From Pelagibius sp. (lineage in GTDB: Bacteria > Pseudomonadota > Alphaproteobacteria > Kiloniellales > Kiloniellaceae), in the NCBI GenBank assembly GCA_028280305.1, contig JANQMC010000012.1, positions 124,001 to 188,000 on the forward strand: a stretch of DNA of 64,000 bases. The letters run 5' to 3'. The notes beneath the pieces were generated by a model, which saw only the letters and a list, made by a program, of their open reading frames with translations, made no database searches and was not told the DNA's origin. Shown one piece after another: positions 17,551-25,349 of the stretch. Each line of letters starts with the position of its first letter. Within the stretch, counting starts at the first letter, position 1. A program made the translations under genes and the position numbers.

Positions 17551-19050
17551 TTATTGACCCTGGCCGAGTGAGTAGCCGATTTCACCGTCGAAGGTGAAGA
17601 GCTGCTCGGTCTTGATGAAGTCGACGCCCACTTTGGTCAGGTTGCTGAGCAACTCTACGATTGTTGCTTTGTTCATCTGCTTGTTGGGCTTGGCCATGAA
17701 ACGGCAGCGCCAATGGTTGGTGCAGAAGGTTTCCGGCAGACCGCCGGGCCAGACCTTGACGCCCCGATTGGTGATCATGGCGAGCTCAACAAGAGGGGAC
17801 TCGGCATGCTGCATGTCGGCGGCAAGGGCCTCTGCCGATTTGGTCGAGTCGACAAAGACATCGATGCCGACCAGCTCCTTTTTCGCGGCCGGCCTTGACG
17901 TGGGGCGCGGCACCTCAAAGGGTTTTGCCTCGGCATTGTAGGTCACGGGCTGAAGCTGCGCCGGCTTCTGACCGAGACGGTCAATGACGGCTTCGGCAAA
18001 GGCCGCGGTGCCGAGCTTCTGCTTCGAGGTTTCCGCATCGAAGATGTCGTAGGTGTGGAGTCCGTCCTCGATGGCCTTCAGCCAGGCGTTATGAACCTTC
18101 TCGGCGACATCGGACTGGCCGATATGGTTCATCATCATGACACCGGCCAGCAGCAGGCCCGAAGGGTTGGCCATGTCCTGGCCGGCGCGGCGGGGAGCCG
18201 AGCCGTGGATTGCCTCGAACATGGCGCAGTGTTCACCGATGTTGGCTGAGGGCGCCAAACCGACCGAACCGGCGATCTGCGCGGCCACGTCGCTCAGGAC
18301 ATCGCCGTAGAGGTTGGGCATGACCACCACGTCGAATGCCTCGGGCGTATCGGCCAGCTTGGCGGCGCCGATATCGACAATCCAGTGTTCGTTCTCGATT
18401 TCCGGATATTCGGCTGCGACCTCGTCGAAGACCTTGTGGAACAGGCCGTCGGTCAATTTCATGATGTTGTCTTTGGTGAAGCAGGTGACCTTCTTACGAT
18501 CCTGCGCCTTTGCATATTCAAAAGCGTAGCGCGCAATCTTCTCGCAGCCGGGCCGTGAGATCAGCTTCAGGCATTGATAGACATCGTCGGTTTGCCGATG
18601 CTCGATCCCGGCATAGAGATCTTCCTCGTTCTCGCGCACGACCACCACGTCCATGCCCGGATGCTTGGTGGCGACAAAGGGCGCGTAAGCGGTGCAGGGA
18701 CGGACATTGGCGAAGAGGCCGAGCGACTTGCGGACCGTCACATTGAGGCTTTTGAATCCGCCGCCCTGTGGCGTGGTGATGGGTGCTTTGTAGAAAACCT
18801 TTGTCCGTCGCAGGCTGTCCCAGGCCGAGGGTTCGATACCGGCGGTATTGCCGGCCAGATAGGCTTTCTCGCCGATCTCGATGGGTTCGATGGAGATCTT
18901 GGCTCCGGCGGCGATCAGGATATTGAGGCTTGCCTTCATGATCTCCGGGCCAATGCCGTCGCCAAAGGCAACGGTCACCGGCGTGGCATCCTTGCCGCCA
19001 CTTAGCGCCTGGAATTCGGCGGAATCGCCGGGTTTCAACTGCACAGTCAT
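17551..19050 (-). CDS. icd: Isocitrate dehydrogenase, long alphaproteobacterial type (NADP-dependent)
   Basis: A 499-residue TCA-cycle enzyme that oxidatively decarboxylates isocitrate to 2-oxoglutarate. The N-terminal FGDGIGPEIMKASL, the NVTVRKSLGLFANVRPC substrate segment and the GSAPRRAGQDMANPSGLLL stretch are family hallmarks. The last 150 residues are the extra C-terminal domain found in Thermus- and alphaproteobacterial-type enzymes, which makes it longer than the roughly 420-residue E. coli Icd. The start is the ATG complementary to 19048-19050, with GGAG upstream; longer readings run into an AT-rich promoter region. NADP specificity is taken from the family, not from visible residues. 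Confidence 0.92.
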   Translation of the reverse strand: MTVQLKPGDSAEFQALSGGKDATPVTVAFGDGIGPEIMKASLNILIAAGAKISIEPIEIGEKAYLAGNTAGIEPSAWDSLRRTKVFYKAPITTPQGGGFKSLNVTVRKSLGLFANVRPCTAYAPFVATKHPGMDVVVVRENEEDLYAGIEHRQTDDVYQCLKLISRPGCEKIARYAFEYAKAQDRKKVTCFTKDNIMKLTDGLFHKVFDEVAAEYPEIENEHWIVDIGAAKLADTPEAFDVVVMPNLYGDVLSDVAAQIAGSVGLAPSANIGEHCAMFEAIHGSAPRRAGQDMANPSGLLLAGVMMMNHIGQSDVAEKVHNAWLKAIEDGLHTYDIFDAETSKQKLGTAAFAEAVIDRLGQKPAQLQPVTYNAEAKPFEVPRPTSRPAAKKELVGIDVFVDSTKSAEALAADMQHAESPLVELAMITNRGVKVWPGGLPETFCTNHWRCRFMAKPNKQMNKATIVELLSNLTKVGVDFIKTEQLFTFDGEIGYSLGQGQ

Positions 19051-19112
19051 CCTGGGTACTCCTCGCTTCGGACAATCTGCGCTGTATCTAAGTGATGTTC
19101 TTAAATTGTTGA

Positions 19113-19151
19113 AATTGATTATTAACGATCTTATTATTGAGAAAATCAATT
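19113..19151. promoter_or_regulatory. AT-rich inverted repeat in the icd/lysR divergent promoter
   Basis: AATTGATT at 19113-19120 is the exact reverse complement of AATCAATT at 19144-19151, with 23 bases between. It lies in a strikingly AT-rich 90-base gap between icd (minus) and a LysR regulator (plus). This is the usual layout for autoregulated LysR control of a divergent target. Which arm the regulator binds is unknown. Confidence 0.5.
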
Positions 19152-19165
19152 ATTGGATTCTCATC

Positions 19166-20074
19166 ATGACAGCACCCGCAACGACGGACCCGGAGCTCCT
19201 GAGGGCATTTGTCGCAGTCGTGGAAAGCGGTGGGTTCTCGCGGGCAGCCGAGCGCTTGCTGCGGGGCCAGTCGGCGATCTCGCTTCAGATCAAGCGGCTT
19301 GAACAGCACCTGGGGGTCAAGCTGCTGGAGCGCAGTCCGCGGCATCTCTCCCTGACCGGCGAAGGGGAACTGATCCTCGATTACGCGCGGCGTATTCTCA
19401 GCCTGAACGAGGAGTTATCGGCGCGGGTGCGCGAACCGGAACTTTCAGGTGTCGTCCGCCTGGGGGCCCCTGAGGATTTCGCCACCAGCCATTTGCCTTC
19501 CGTTCTCGCGCGCTTTGCCCGCAGCCATCCGCAGGTGGCATTGGAAGTGACCTGCGAGCTGACGCTTCAGGTCCTGGAGCGCTTCCACAGCGGTGGGCTG
19601 GACATTGCCTTGGTGAAGCGCGAACCCGCCGCGGCGAGTGAGGGCATCGGGGTTTGGCGGGAGCCTCTCGTCTGGATTGCCGCCGACAAGCAGATTGCCC
19701 TGGGCGAGGGGCCCTTGCCGCTGGTGGTGTCGCCGTCGCCTTGTGTGTATCGAAAACGAATGACCGTCGCGCTCGATGCCTGCCGGCGGCGCTGGCGCAT
19801 CGCCTATACTTGCGGTTCTTTGGCGGGTGCCCACGCCGCGGTTCGTGCCGGCCTTGGGGTGACCGTGCTACCAAAAGAGATGGCGCCTGCGGATCTGACG
19901 ATCCTGAACAGCGAGGCTTGCGCACTGCCGGCTCTTGAGGATACGGAGATGGCGTTGATCGAAGCGGTTCAGTTGAGCCCCGCCGCGCGCCGTTTGCGTG
20001 ATGACATAATGGGCGAGCTTGAGCACGGCAGCGCGGCAAGTGTCGGTGAAGCAGGGCGGCGCATCGGCGGCTGA
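19166..20074 (+). CDS. LysR-family transcriptional regulator (LrhA-like)
   Basis: A 302-residue regulator. The N-terminal winged helix-turn-helix covers residues 10-70 (LLRAFVAVVESGGFSRAAERL ... AISLQIKRLEQHLGVKLLER). The rest is a periplasmic-binding-protein-like effector domain. The sequence around LDIALVKRE resembles the LrhA/HexA branch. The start is the ATG at 19166; upstream in-frame sequence runs through the shared promoter. It diverges from icd with 115 bases between starts, so control of icd is plausible. Most LysR proteins also repress their own gene. Confidence 0.87.
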   Translation: MTAPATTDPELLRAFVAVVESGGFSRAAERLLRGQSAISLQIKRLEQHLGVKLLERSPRHLSLTGEGELILDYARRILSLNEELSARVREPELSGVVRLGAPEDFATSHLPSVLARFARSHPQVALEVTCELTLQVLERFHSGGLDIALVKREPAAASEGIGVWREPLVWIAADKQIALGEGPLPLVVSPSPCVYRKRMTVALDACRRRWRIAYTCGSLAGAHAAVRAGLGVTVLPKEMAPADLTILNSEACALPALEDTEMALIEAVQLSPAARRLRDDIMGELEHGSAASVGEAGRRIGG

Positions 20075-20110
20075 CGCGGCCACCGGCGGTGACTTTGAAG
20101 GAGATATGAC

Positions 20111-20503
20111 ATGGAGCGATTCACCGGCGGCTGCCTTTGCGGCAAGGTGCGGATAGAAGCGTCGGGCCGCCCCTACAGGGTCGGCCTTTGCCACTGCCTC
20201 GACTGCCGCAAGCATCATGGGGCGCTTTTCTACGCCGCTGCGGTATTTCCTCAGGATGCGGTAAAGATCGAAGGCGAAACGCGCGACTAAGACGGGCGGC
20301 ACTTCTGTCCGCACTGCGGCTCTTCGGTTTTCGCACGCACAGATGACGAAGTCGAAGTGCACCTGGGAAGCCTCGATGCCCCCGACCAATTGGTTCCCAC
20401 CTACGAGAGCTGGGTAAGCCGCCGCGAATTCTGGTTGCCGTCCTTTCCGTCAACGAAGTGTTACGAGCGCGACCGTGACGCCGCCGGGCGCTGTGAGGAT
20501 TAG
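20111..20503 (+). pseudogene. GFA (glutathione-dependent formaldehyde-activating) family gene with an in-frame stop
   Basis: The frame opens at the ATG at 20111, with AAGGAG at 20098-20103, and reads MERFTGGCLCGKV, then HCLDCRKHHGALFYAA, the usual zinc-binding cysteines of the GFA fold. At codon 60 (20288-20290) there is a TAA. Without any frame change, translation resumes as DGRHFCPHCGSSVFARTDDEVEVHLGS and ends at TAG 20501-20503, the expected second half. Family members commonly have Tyr at the stop position, so one TAC-to-TAA change would explain it. It is either a recent pseudogene, a sequencing error or a read-through case. Substrate is unknown; most GFA proteins are not true formaldehyde enzymes. 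Confidence 0.85.
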
Positions 20504-20539
20504 AGCACGGACAGCGCTTTCGAACGCGCAGGCGACAAA

Positions 20540-20567
20540 AAAAGAGGGTCCGTCAGGACCCTCTTTT
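20540..20567. terminator. Bidirectional terminator between the GFA pseudogene and sodB
   Basis: A perfect 12-base stem, AAAAGAGGGTCC (20540-20551) with GGACCCTCTTTT (20556-20567), has a GTCA loop. A-runs on the left and T-runs on the right give a U-tract in both directions, and the flanking genes are convergent. Confidence 0.9.
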
Positions 20568-20593
20568 CTCAGTGGCGACTGTTGCAGTCTTGG

Positions 20594-21196
20594 CTATTCG
20601 GCTGCGGCGCTGCTGACGTCGTCGTAGTTGGCCGCGGCGAACTCCCAGTTCACCAGATTGTCCAGGAAAGACTGGATGAAGTCGGGACGCCGGTTCTGAT
20701 AGTCCAGATAATAGGCGTGTTCCCAGACGTCGCAGGTCAGCACCGGAACCTGGCCTTCGGTTAACGGTGTCTCGGCATTGGCTGAGGTGACGATCTTCAA
20801 CTCGCCGCCGTCCTTCACCAGCCAGACCCATCCGCTGCCGAACTGGCCGACACCGGCCGCTTTGAACTTCTCCTTGAAGGCATCGAGACTGCCGAAGGTG
20901 GAATCAATCGCCTCGGCGAGGGCACCGGAGGGCGCACCGCCGCCGCCGGGCTTCATGGAGTTCCAGAAGAACGTATGGTTCCATACCTGGGCTGCCTGAT
21001 TGAACAGACCGCCGCTGCTCGACGTGATGATCGACTCAAGGGACTTGTCCGCGTGTTCGCTGCCGTCGATCAACTCGTTCAGCTTGGTCACATAGGCTTG
21101 GTGATGCTTGCCATGGTGAAAGCTGAGGGTGTTGGCCGAGTAATGCGGCTCCAGGGCGTCGGGGGCATAGGGCAGGGGGGGAAGCTCGAAGGCCAT
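20594..21196 (-). CDS. sodB: Superoxide dismutase, iron type
   Basis: A 200-residue cytosolic enzyme that converts superoxide to peroxide and oxygen. The N-terminal metal ligand region [13 protein letters not shown], the [14 protein letters not shown] segment and the C-terminal [18 protein letters not shown] carry the four ligands. Gln in AAQVWNH favours iron over manganese. The start is the ATG complementary to 21194-21196; a longer reading to 21481 has no family support. The gene is monocistronic, ending at a bidirectional terminator. Confidence 0.95.
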   Translation of the reverse strand: MAFELPPLPYAPDALEPHYSANTLSFHHGKHHQAYVTKLNELIDGSEHADKSLESIITSSSGGLFNQAAQVWNHTFFWNSMKPGGGGAPSGALAEAIDSTFGSLDAFKEKFKAAGVGQFGSGWVWLVKDGGELKIVTSANAETPLTEGQVPVLTCDVWEHAYYLDYQNRRPDFIQSFLDNLVNWEFAAANYDDVSSAAAE

Positions 21197-21401
21197 GCGG
21201 TCTCTCTCTCGTTCTACTGTGTTTGATTGATCTCTTCCGAAACGGAACGTCTCTCTATCCCGTGAATTAGGAAGCGAGGGACAAATGTCCAGAGGATAGT
21301 TGCCGCTCGCCCGGAGAAACGCATCGGTGCAGGGCGCAGCCATGCCGGCCGCCTGCTTGATACCAGCTTTCGGATGGCAAACGCATGACAGTTTGGCAAA
21401 G

Positions 21402-21424
21402 AGCGGTCTGTTCACCAGACCGCT
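21402..21424 (-). terminator. Terminator of the nitroreductase gene
   Basis: AGCGGTCTG (21402-21410) pairs with CAGACCGCT (21416-21424) just beyond the nitroreductase stop. On the minus strand it is followed by CTTTGCC, a weak U-tract. Nothing else is seen in the gap to the sodB start apart from a small palindrome, GGACAAATGTCC, at 21279-21290. Confidence 0.6.
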
Positions 21425-21431
21425 GTGCGTT

Positions 21432-22103
21432 TTATGCCCCGGGGGCAGCGGATCCCGGCAGGGTTTCCATGAAATCGACAACCGTTTCCAGGTCCGGGCG
21501 AACCCTTTCGCCGGGCGCCTCCGCGGCGGTGCCGATGTAGACCAGTCCGACGATATGCTGATCGGCGGGAACGCCGAGGGCCGCCTTCACAGCCTCGTTG
21601 TAAGCCGGCCATTCGGTGAGCCACTGCGCGGCGAAGCCAAGCGCGGCACAGGCATTCAGCAGGTTGGTGCAGACGGCGCCGCAGGACAGCAGCTGTTCGA
21701 TCTCAGGCACCTTGTGCTGTCGATTGAGCCGGCTACTGACAACGATGAGGTTTGGCGCGCGTTGCGGCCGGTTGCGCTCAAAGGCGACCTGCTTCTCATT
21801 GGCTTCGGGGAACTTCGCCAGAAACTCTTGTACCAGCACATCGCCCAGCGCCGCCTGTGCCTGCTTGCCCAGGACCTGCATCCGCCAAGGGCCGATTTTT
21901 CCATGGTCGGGCACCCGAATGCCCGCGGTCAGGATGAGATCGAGCTGTTCCCTACTTGGTCCGGGCTCGCCGATCAGGTTCGCCACCACCGAGCGTCGGC
22001 TGCGCAGCAAATCGATGGTCCGCAGGTCATTGATCTCAATCCGGCCTCGGCCCTGGCTTTCATTCACAGGCGGGCGGTCCTCCGCGATATCTGTCGTGGG
22101 CAT
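21432..22103 (-). CDS. Nitroreductase family protein (YdjA/NfsB-like flavoprotein)
   Basis: A 223-residue FMN-dependent oxidoreductase. [17 protein letters not shown] near the N terminus is the FMN-phosphate-binding Arg-rich motif, and [16 protein letters not shown] matches the YdjA/TdsD group. [27 protein letters not shown] completes the fold. The physiological substrate cannot be told from sequence. A Fur-like palindrome lies about 70-80 bases upstream, suggesting iron control. The ATG is complementary to 22101-22103. Confidence 0.85.
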   Translation of the reverse strand: MPTTDIAEDRPPVNESQGRGRIEINDLRTIDLLRSRRSVVANLIGEPGPSREQLDLILTAGIRVPDHGKIGPWRMQVLGKQAQAALGDVLVQEFLAKFPEANEKQVAFERNRPQRAPNLIVVSSRLNRQHKVPEIEQLLSCGAVCTNLLNACAALGFAAQWLTEWPAYNEAVKAALGVPADQHIVGLVYIGTAAEAPGERVRPDLETVVDFMETLPGSAAPGA

Positions 22104-22171
22104 GGAAAGTAGTGTGCCTCCGGCTGGGATCCTTCAAGCGACAAGATAGGGAGCCACGGCAAAAATGCAAA

Positions 22172-22186
22172 TGCGAATGATTCGCG
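22172..22186. promoter_or_regulatory. Fur-like 7-1-7 palindrome upstream of the nitroreductase gene
   Basis: TGCGAATGATTCGCG (22172-22186) is a palindrome around a central G with six perfect pairs and one outer mismatch. The layout matches the Fur 7-1-7 model (TGATAATNATTATCA). It lies about 70-85 bases upstream of the nitroreductase start on the minus strand. Confidence 0.5.
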
Positions 22187-22218
22187 CAATTGCTTTGCTA
22201 TCTCGCCGCAAAGCAAAA

Positions 22219-22242
22219 GACCGGGGCCCAATGGCCCCGGTC
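22219..22242 (-). terminator. Terminator of the PuuD-like membrane protein gene
   Basis: A perfect ten-base stem, GACCGGGGCC (22219-22228) with GGCCCCGGTC (22233-22242), lies 27 bases past the stop of the minus-strand gene. On that strand it is followed by TTTTGCTTTG. Confidence 0.85.
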
Positions 22243-22268
22243 CTGCGTCTTTGAGCGCCGTCTCCGCC

Positions 22269-22865
22269 TTAGAAAAGATTCTGGGCGGACACCATGGCAA
22301 AGAGCATGGGAATCGACAGCAGGGTGTTGGTGCGTGAAAACAGCATCGCCGTGCGGGCCGACTTGGCTTTGGTGTCGGCGTCGGCCTCGACGATCCCCAG
22401 CGCGCGCTTCTGGTTCGGCCAGATGACGAACCAGACGTTGATGAACATGATGGTGCCCAGCCACATGCCGATGCCGATCACGGTGTGCTTGGGCACGCCG
22501 TCGGTCAGACCCAGCAGGAACGCCTCGATCAGATAGCCGTTCATGGCGGCCAGAATGATGCCGGTGACAATGGTCGCCATGGCGCCCCAGCGGAACCACC
22601 AGAGAGCGGCAGGAGCGATGACCTTGCCGATCGCCGGCTTCTGTTCGTCCGGAATCTTCGGCATATTGGGGATCTGGACGAAGTTGAAGTACCACAGCAG
22701 GCCGATCCACATGACGCCGCTCAGAACATGCAGCCAACGGAAGAAGAAGACGCCGAAGCTGTAGCCGTCGTAGCCCTGCATGACGGCATAGATCAGGGCC
22801 AGAAGCACGGCCAAGACAAAGCCGGAGATCACCGTGTTCTTTAGAGATGTCAGTATGCCAGCCAT
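22269..22865 (-). CDS. Urate hydroxylase PuuD N-terminal-domain-like membrane protein
   Basis: A 198-residue integral membrane protein with about five hydrophobic segments. The pattern FFRWLHVLSGVMWIGLLWYFNFVQIP, then PAALWWFRWGAMATIVTGI and a C-terminal IWPNQKRALGI, matches the Urate_ox_N domain of PuuD. PuuD also has a C-terminal cytochrome c domain, which is missing here. The His in the second and third helices could bind heme. No purine catabolism gene is nearby, so urate activity is not implied. A strong AGGAGGGG lies before the ATG. Confidence 0.75.
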   Translation of the reverse strand: MAGILTSLKNTVISGFVLAVLLALIYAVMQGYDGYSFGVFFFRWLHVLSGVMWIGLLWYFNFVQIPNMPKIPDEQKPAIGKVIAPAALWWFRWGAMATIVTGIILAAMNGYLIEAFLLGLTDGVPKHTVIGIGMWLGTIMFINVWFVIWPNQKRALGIVEADADTKAKSARTAMLFSRTNTLLSIPMLFAMVSAQNLF

Positions 22866-23050
22866 TTATTCCCCTCCTAGATTTCCTGCGCTAAGTCTAC
22901 CGACCAAAGCAGATGAGCGCTTTTCTTTACTTGAAATGACTATCAGATGATCGCCGTAGCCATTTGGATTCGCTGCGAAAATATTAGGGCCTGCTTGCAG
23001 CCTTGCCAAGAGGGCGCCAGATCCGCCGTCGGCCGCGAAAGACAGCGCCG

Positions 23051-23920
23051 GTGACGGAACCCCAGAGCCGGACGGCCGACAGCCTGATTGCCGACAGCCT
23101 GATTGCCGACCTGCGCCGCCACGACCGCGACCGGTACCAGACGGCGCTCTTCGCGCAGACTGAACGGCGGGAGTATCTCTTTGCGCTCTATGCCTTCAAC
23201 CACGAGATCGCCAAAACGGCGGAGGTCGTGAGCGAAGCCATGCTCGGTCACATCCGGCTGCAATGGTGGCGCGAGAGCCTGGAAGGGATTTACGCCGGGA
23301 CCCCGCGGGCCCATGAGATCGTGGAACCACTCGCCGGGGCGGTGGCGGCAGCGGGCCTGCCGCGTGCCGGGCTGGAAACCCTTATCAACGCTAGGGAATT
23401 CGATCTGGAAGACCAGCCGCCGGCAGACCTGGCTGCACTGGAGGGTTATGCCCATGGCACTTCCGGCGTTCTTCAGACGCTGGCTCTGAGGATCCTGGGG
23501 GTGGAAAGCGCCGAAGCGGAGGAGGCAGCCCGGGAGGTCGGTATTGCCTGGGCCCTCGTTGGCTTGCTGCGCGCAATACCCTTCCACGCCCGCCAGAAGC
23601 GCCTCTATCTGCCGGTGGATCTCTGTCACGCGGCGGATCTCCATGCGGGGCCCATTTTCGAACTTCAGAGTTCCGATGCCTTGGCCGAAGTGGCGCGGGC
23701 CCTTGCCGGTGCTGCCGAGGCCCATCTGGAGAAAGCGCGGGGCGCTGCCGGCTCGGTCCCGCGCAGGGCGCTCCCGGCTCTGCTGCTGGCGCCGCTGGCG
23801 GATCGTCATTTGAGGCGGCTGGCTAAGGTCGGTTACGACCCTTTCCACCCGGATCTGCAGCGGGAGGCGCCGGGCCAGATCTGGCGCCTTGCCTGGTGGG
23901 CCCTGCGGGGGCGGTACTAA
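23051..23920 (+). CDS. NDUFAF6-like protein: degenerate squalene/phytoene synthase fold
   Basis: A 289-residue helical protein of the squalene/phytoene synthase superfamily. Both Asp-rich motifs needed for prenyl-transfer are absent. At the first site the sequence is YAFNHEIAKTAEVVSE instead of DxxxD; at the second it is LLRAIPFHARQKRLYLPVD. The latter closely matches human NDUFAF6, a complex I assembly factor. The start is uncertain: GTG at 23051 fits homologues best, while TTG at 23003 would add 16 residues, and neither has a clear ribosome-binding site. A 15-base tandem duplication (23075-23104) repeats ADSLI near the N terminus. Function in complex I assembly is inferred by homology. Confidence 0.82.
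   Translation: MTEPQSRTADSLIADSLIADLRRHDRDRYQTALFAQTERREYLFALYAFNHEIAKTAEVVSEAMLGHIRLQWWRESLEGIYAGTPRAHEIVEPLAGAVAAAGLPRAGLETLINAREFDLEDQPPADLAALEGYAHGTSGVLQTLALRILGVESAEAEEAAREVGIAWALVGLLRAIPFHARQKRLYLPVDLCHAADLHAGPIFELQSSDALAEVARALAGAAEAHLEKARGAAGSVPRRALPALLLAPLADRHLRRLAKVGYDPFHPDLQREAPGQIWRLAWWALRGRY
23075..23104 (+). repeat. 15-base tandem duplication inside the NDUFAF6-like gene
   Basis: GCCGACAGCCTGATT occurs twice in a row and encodes ADSLIADSLI. It is in frame and adds five residues ahead of the conserved region. Confidence 0.9.
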
Positions 23921-23924
23921 GAGG

Positions 23925-25301
23925 TTACTCGGCGGCCTCGGCGGGGGTTTCCAGCCAGGCGGCGAGGTCCGTCAGGGCGCGGGCCGACATGGCGGGCTTG
24001 CGCTCCTTCTTCTTCACCTTGCGCTTGCCCTCCGGCGGGGTCAGCGGCGGAAAGAGGCCGAAGTTGACGTTCATCGGCTGGAAGGTGCTGGCATCGGCGC
24101 CGCCGGTGATGTGGGCCAGCAGCGCGCCATGGGCCGTCGTCGCGGGCGGCGGGACGAAGTCCTGCGCGAGGCGTTCGGCGGCGGCGAAACGCCCGGCCAT
24201 CAGCCCGATGGCCGCGGATTCCACATAGCCCTCGACGCCGGTGATCTGCCCGGCAAAGCGCAGCCGCGGCAGGGCTTTCAGACGCAGCGCGCCGTCCAGC
24301 ACCCGCGGTGAATTGATGAAGGTGTTGCGGTGCAGGCCGCCGAGGCGGGCGAACTCGGCAGATTCCAGGCCGGGAATCATGCGGAAGATCCGTGTCTGTT
24401 CGCCGTACTTCAGCTTGGTCTGGAACCCGACGATGTTGTAGAGCGTGCCCAGGGCGTTGTCCTGGCGCAACTGCACCACGGCGTAAGGACGCTTGTCCTG
24501 GTGTGGGTCGTGCAGACCGACCGGCTTCATCGGACCGAAGCGCAGCGTTTCCGGGCCCCGTTCGGCCATGACCTCGATGGGCAGGCAGCCCTCGAAATAG
24601 GGCGTCGACTTCTCCCAGTCCTTGAAATCGGTCTTTCCGCCCTCGATCAGGGCCGTGATGAAGACCTTGTACTGTTCCTCGTCCAACGGGCAGTTGATGT
24701 AGTCGGCGGTGCCGCCGCCGGGCCCGGGTTTGTCGTAGCGCGACTGGAACCAGGCCTGGGAGAAGTCGATGGAGTCCTTGTGGACGATGGGCGCGATGGC
24801 ATCGAAGAAGGCGAGATAGTCTTCGCCGCTCAGTTTGCCGACCGCCTCGGCCAGGGACGGAGAGGTGAGGGGGCCGGTCGCAACGATCACCGAGTCCCAG
24901 TCCTCGGGCGGCAGGCCTTCAACCTCACCGCGCGCGATGGTGACCAGCGGCTCGGCTTCGAGCTGCGCCGTCACCCGGTCCGAAAAGGCCACCCGATCGA
25001 CCGCCAACGCGCCGCCGGCCGGCAGCTTGGTGGCGTCGCCGGCCGCCATGATGAGGGAGCCGAGACGCCGCATCTCCTCATGGAGCAGCCCGACCGCATT
25101 GTTCTCCGCATCGTCGCTGCGGAAGGAGTTGGAACAGACCAGTTCCGCCAGCCCGTCGGTCAGATGGGCATCGGTCTCACGGACCGGCCGCATTTCGTGG
25201 AGCACCACAGGCACCCCGGCCCGGCTGATCTGCCAGGCAGCCTCACTGCCGGCCAGGCCGCCGCCGATAACGTGGATGGGTTTGATCTGGCTGTCTGTCA
25301 T
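23925..25301 (-). CDS. trmFO: Methylenetetrahydrofolate--tRNA-(uracil-5-)-methyltransferase
   Basis: A 458-residue flavoenzyme that makes 5-methyluridine at position 54 of tRNA using methylene-THF and FADH2. The N-terminal dinucleotide fold [16 protein letters not shown] binds FAD. The [21 protein letters not shown] segment carries the catalytic Cys region. The rest is full length with a basic C-terminal segment. It is convergent with the NDUFAF6-like gene, four bases apart. Confidence 0.95.
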   Translation of the reverse strand: MTDSQIKPIHVIGGGLAGSEAAWQISRAGVPVVLHEMRPVRETDAHLTDGLAELVCSNSFRSDDAENNAVGLLHEEMRRLGSLIMAAGDATKLPAGGALAVDRVAFSDRVTAQLEAEPLVTIARGEVEGLPPEDWDSVIVATGPLTSPSLAEAVGKLSGEDYLAFFDAIAPIVHKDSIDFSQAWFQSRYDKPGPGGGTADYINCPLDEEQYKVFITALIEGGKTDFKDWEKSTPYFEGCLPIEVMAERGPETLRFGPMKPVGLHDPHQDKRPYAVVQLRQDNALGTLYNIVGFQTKLKYGEQTRIFRMIPGLESAEFARLGGLHRNTFINSPRVLDGALRLKALPRLRFAGQITGVEGYVESAAIGLMAGRFAAAERLAQDFVPPPATTAHGALLAHITGGADASTFQPMNVNFGLFPPLTPPEGKRKVKKKERKPAMSARALTDLAAWLETPAEAAE

Positions 25302-25349
25302 GCTCTGAGCCTAGTTCACGCATACTGCTGAATACAGCAGCAAATAGCC

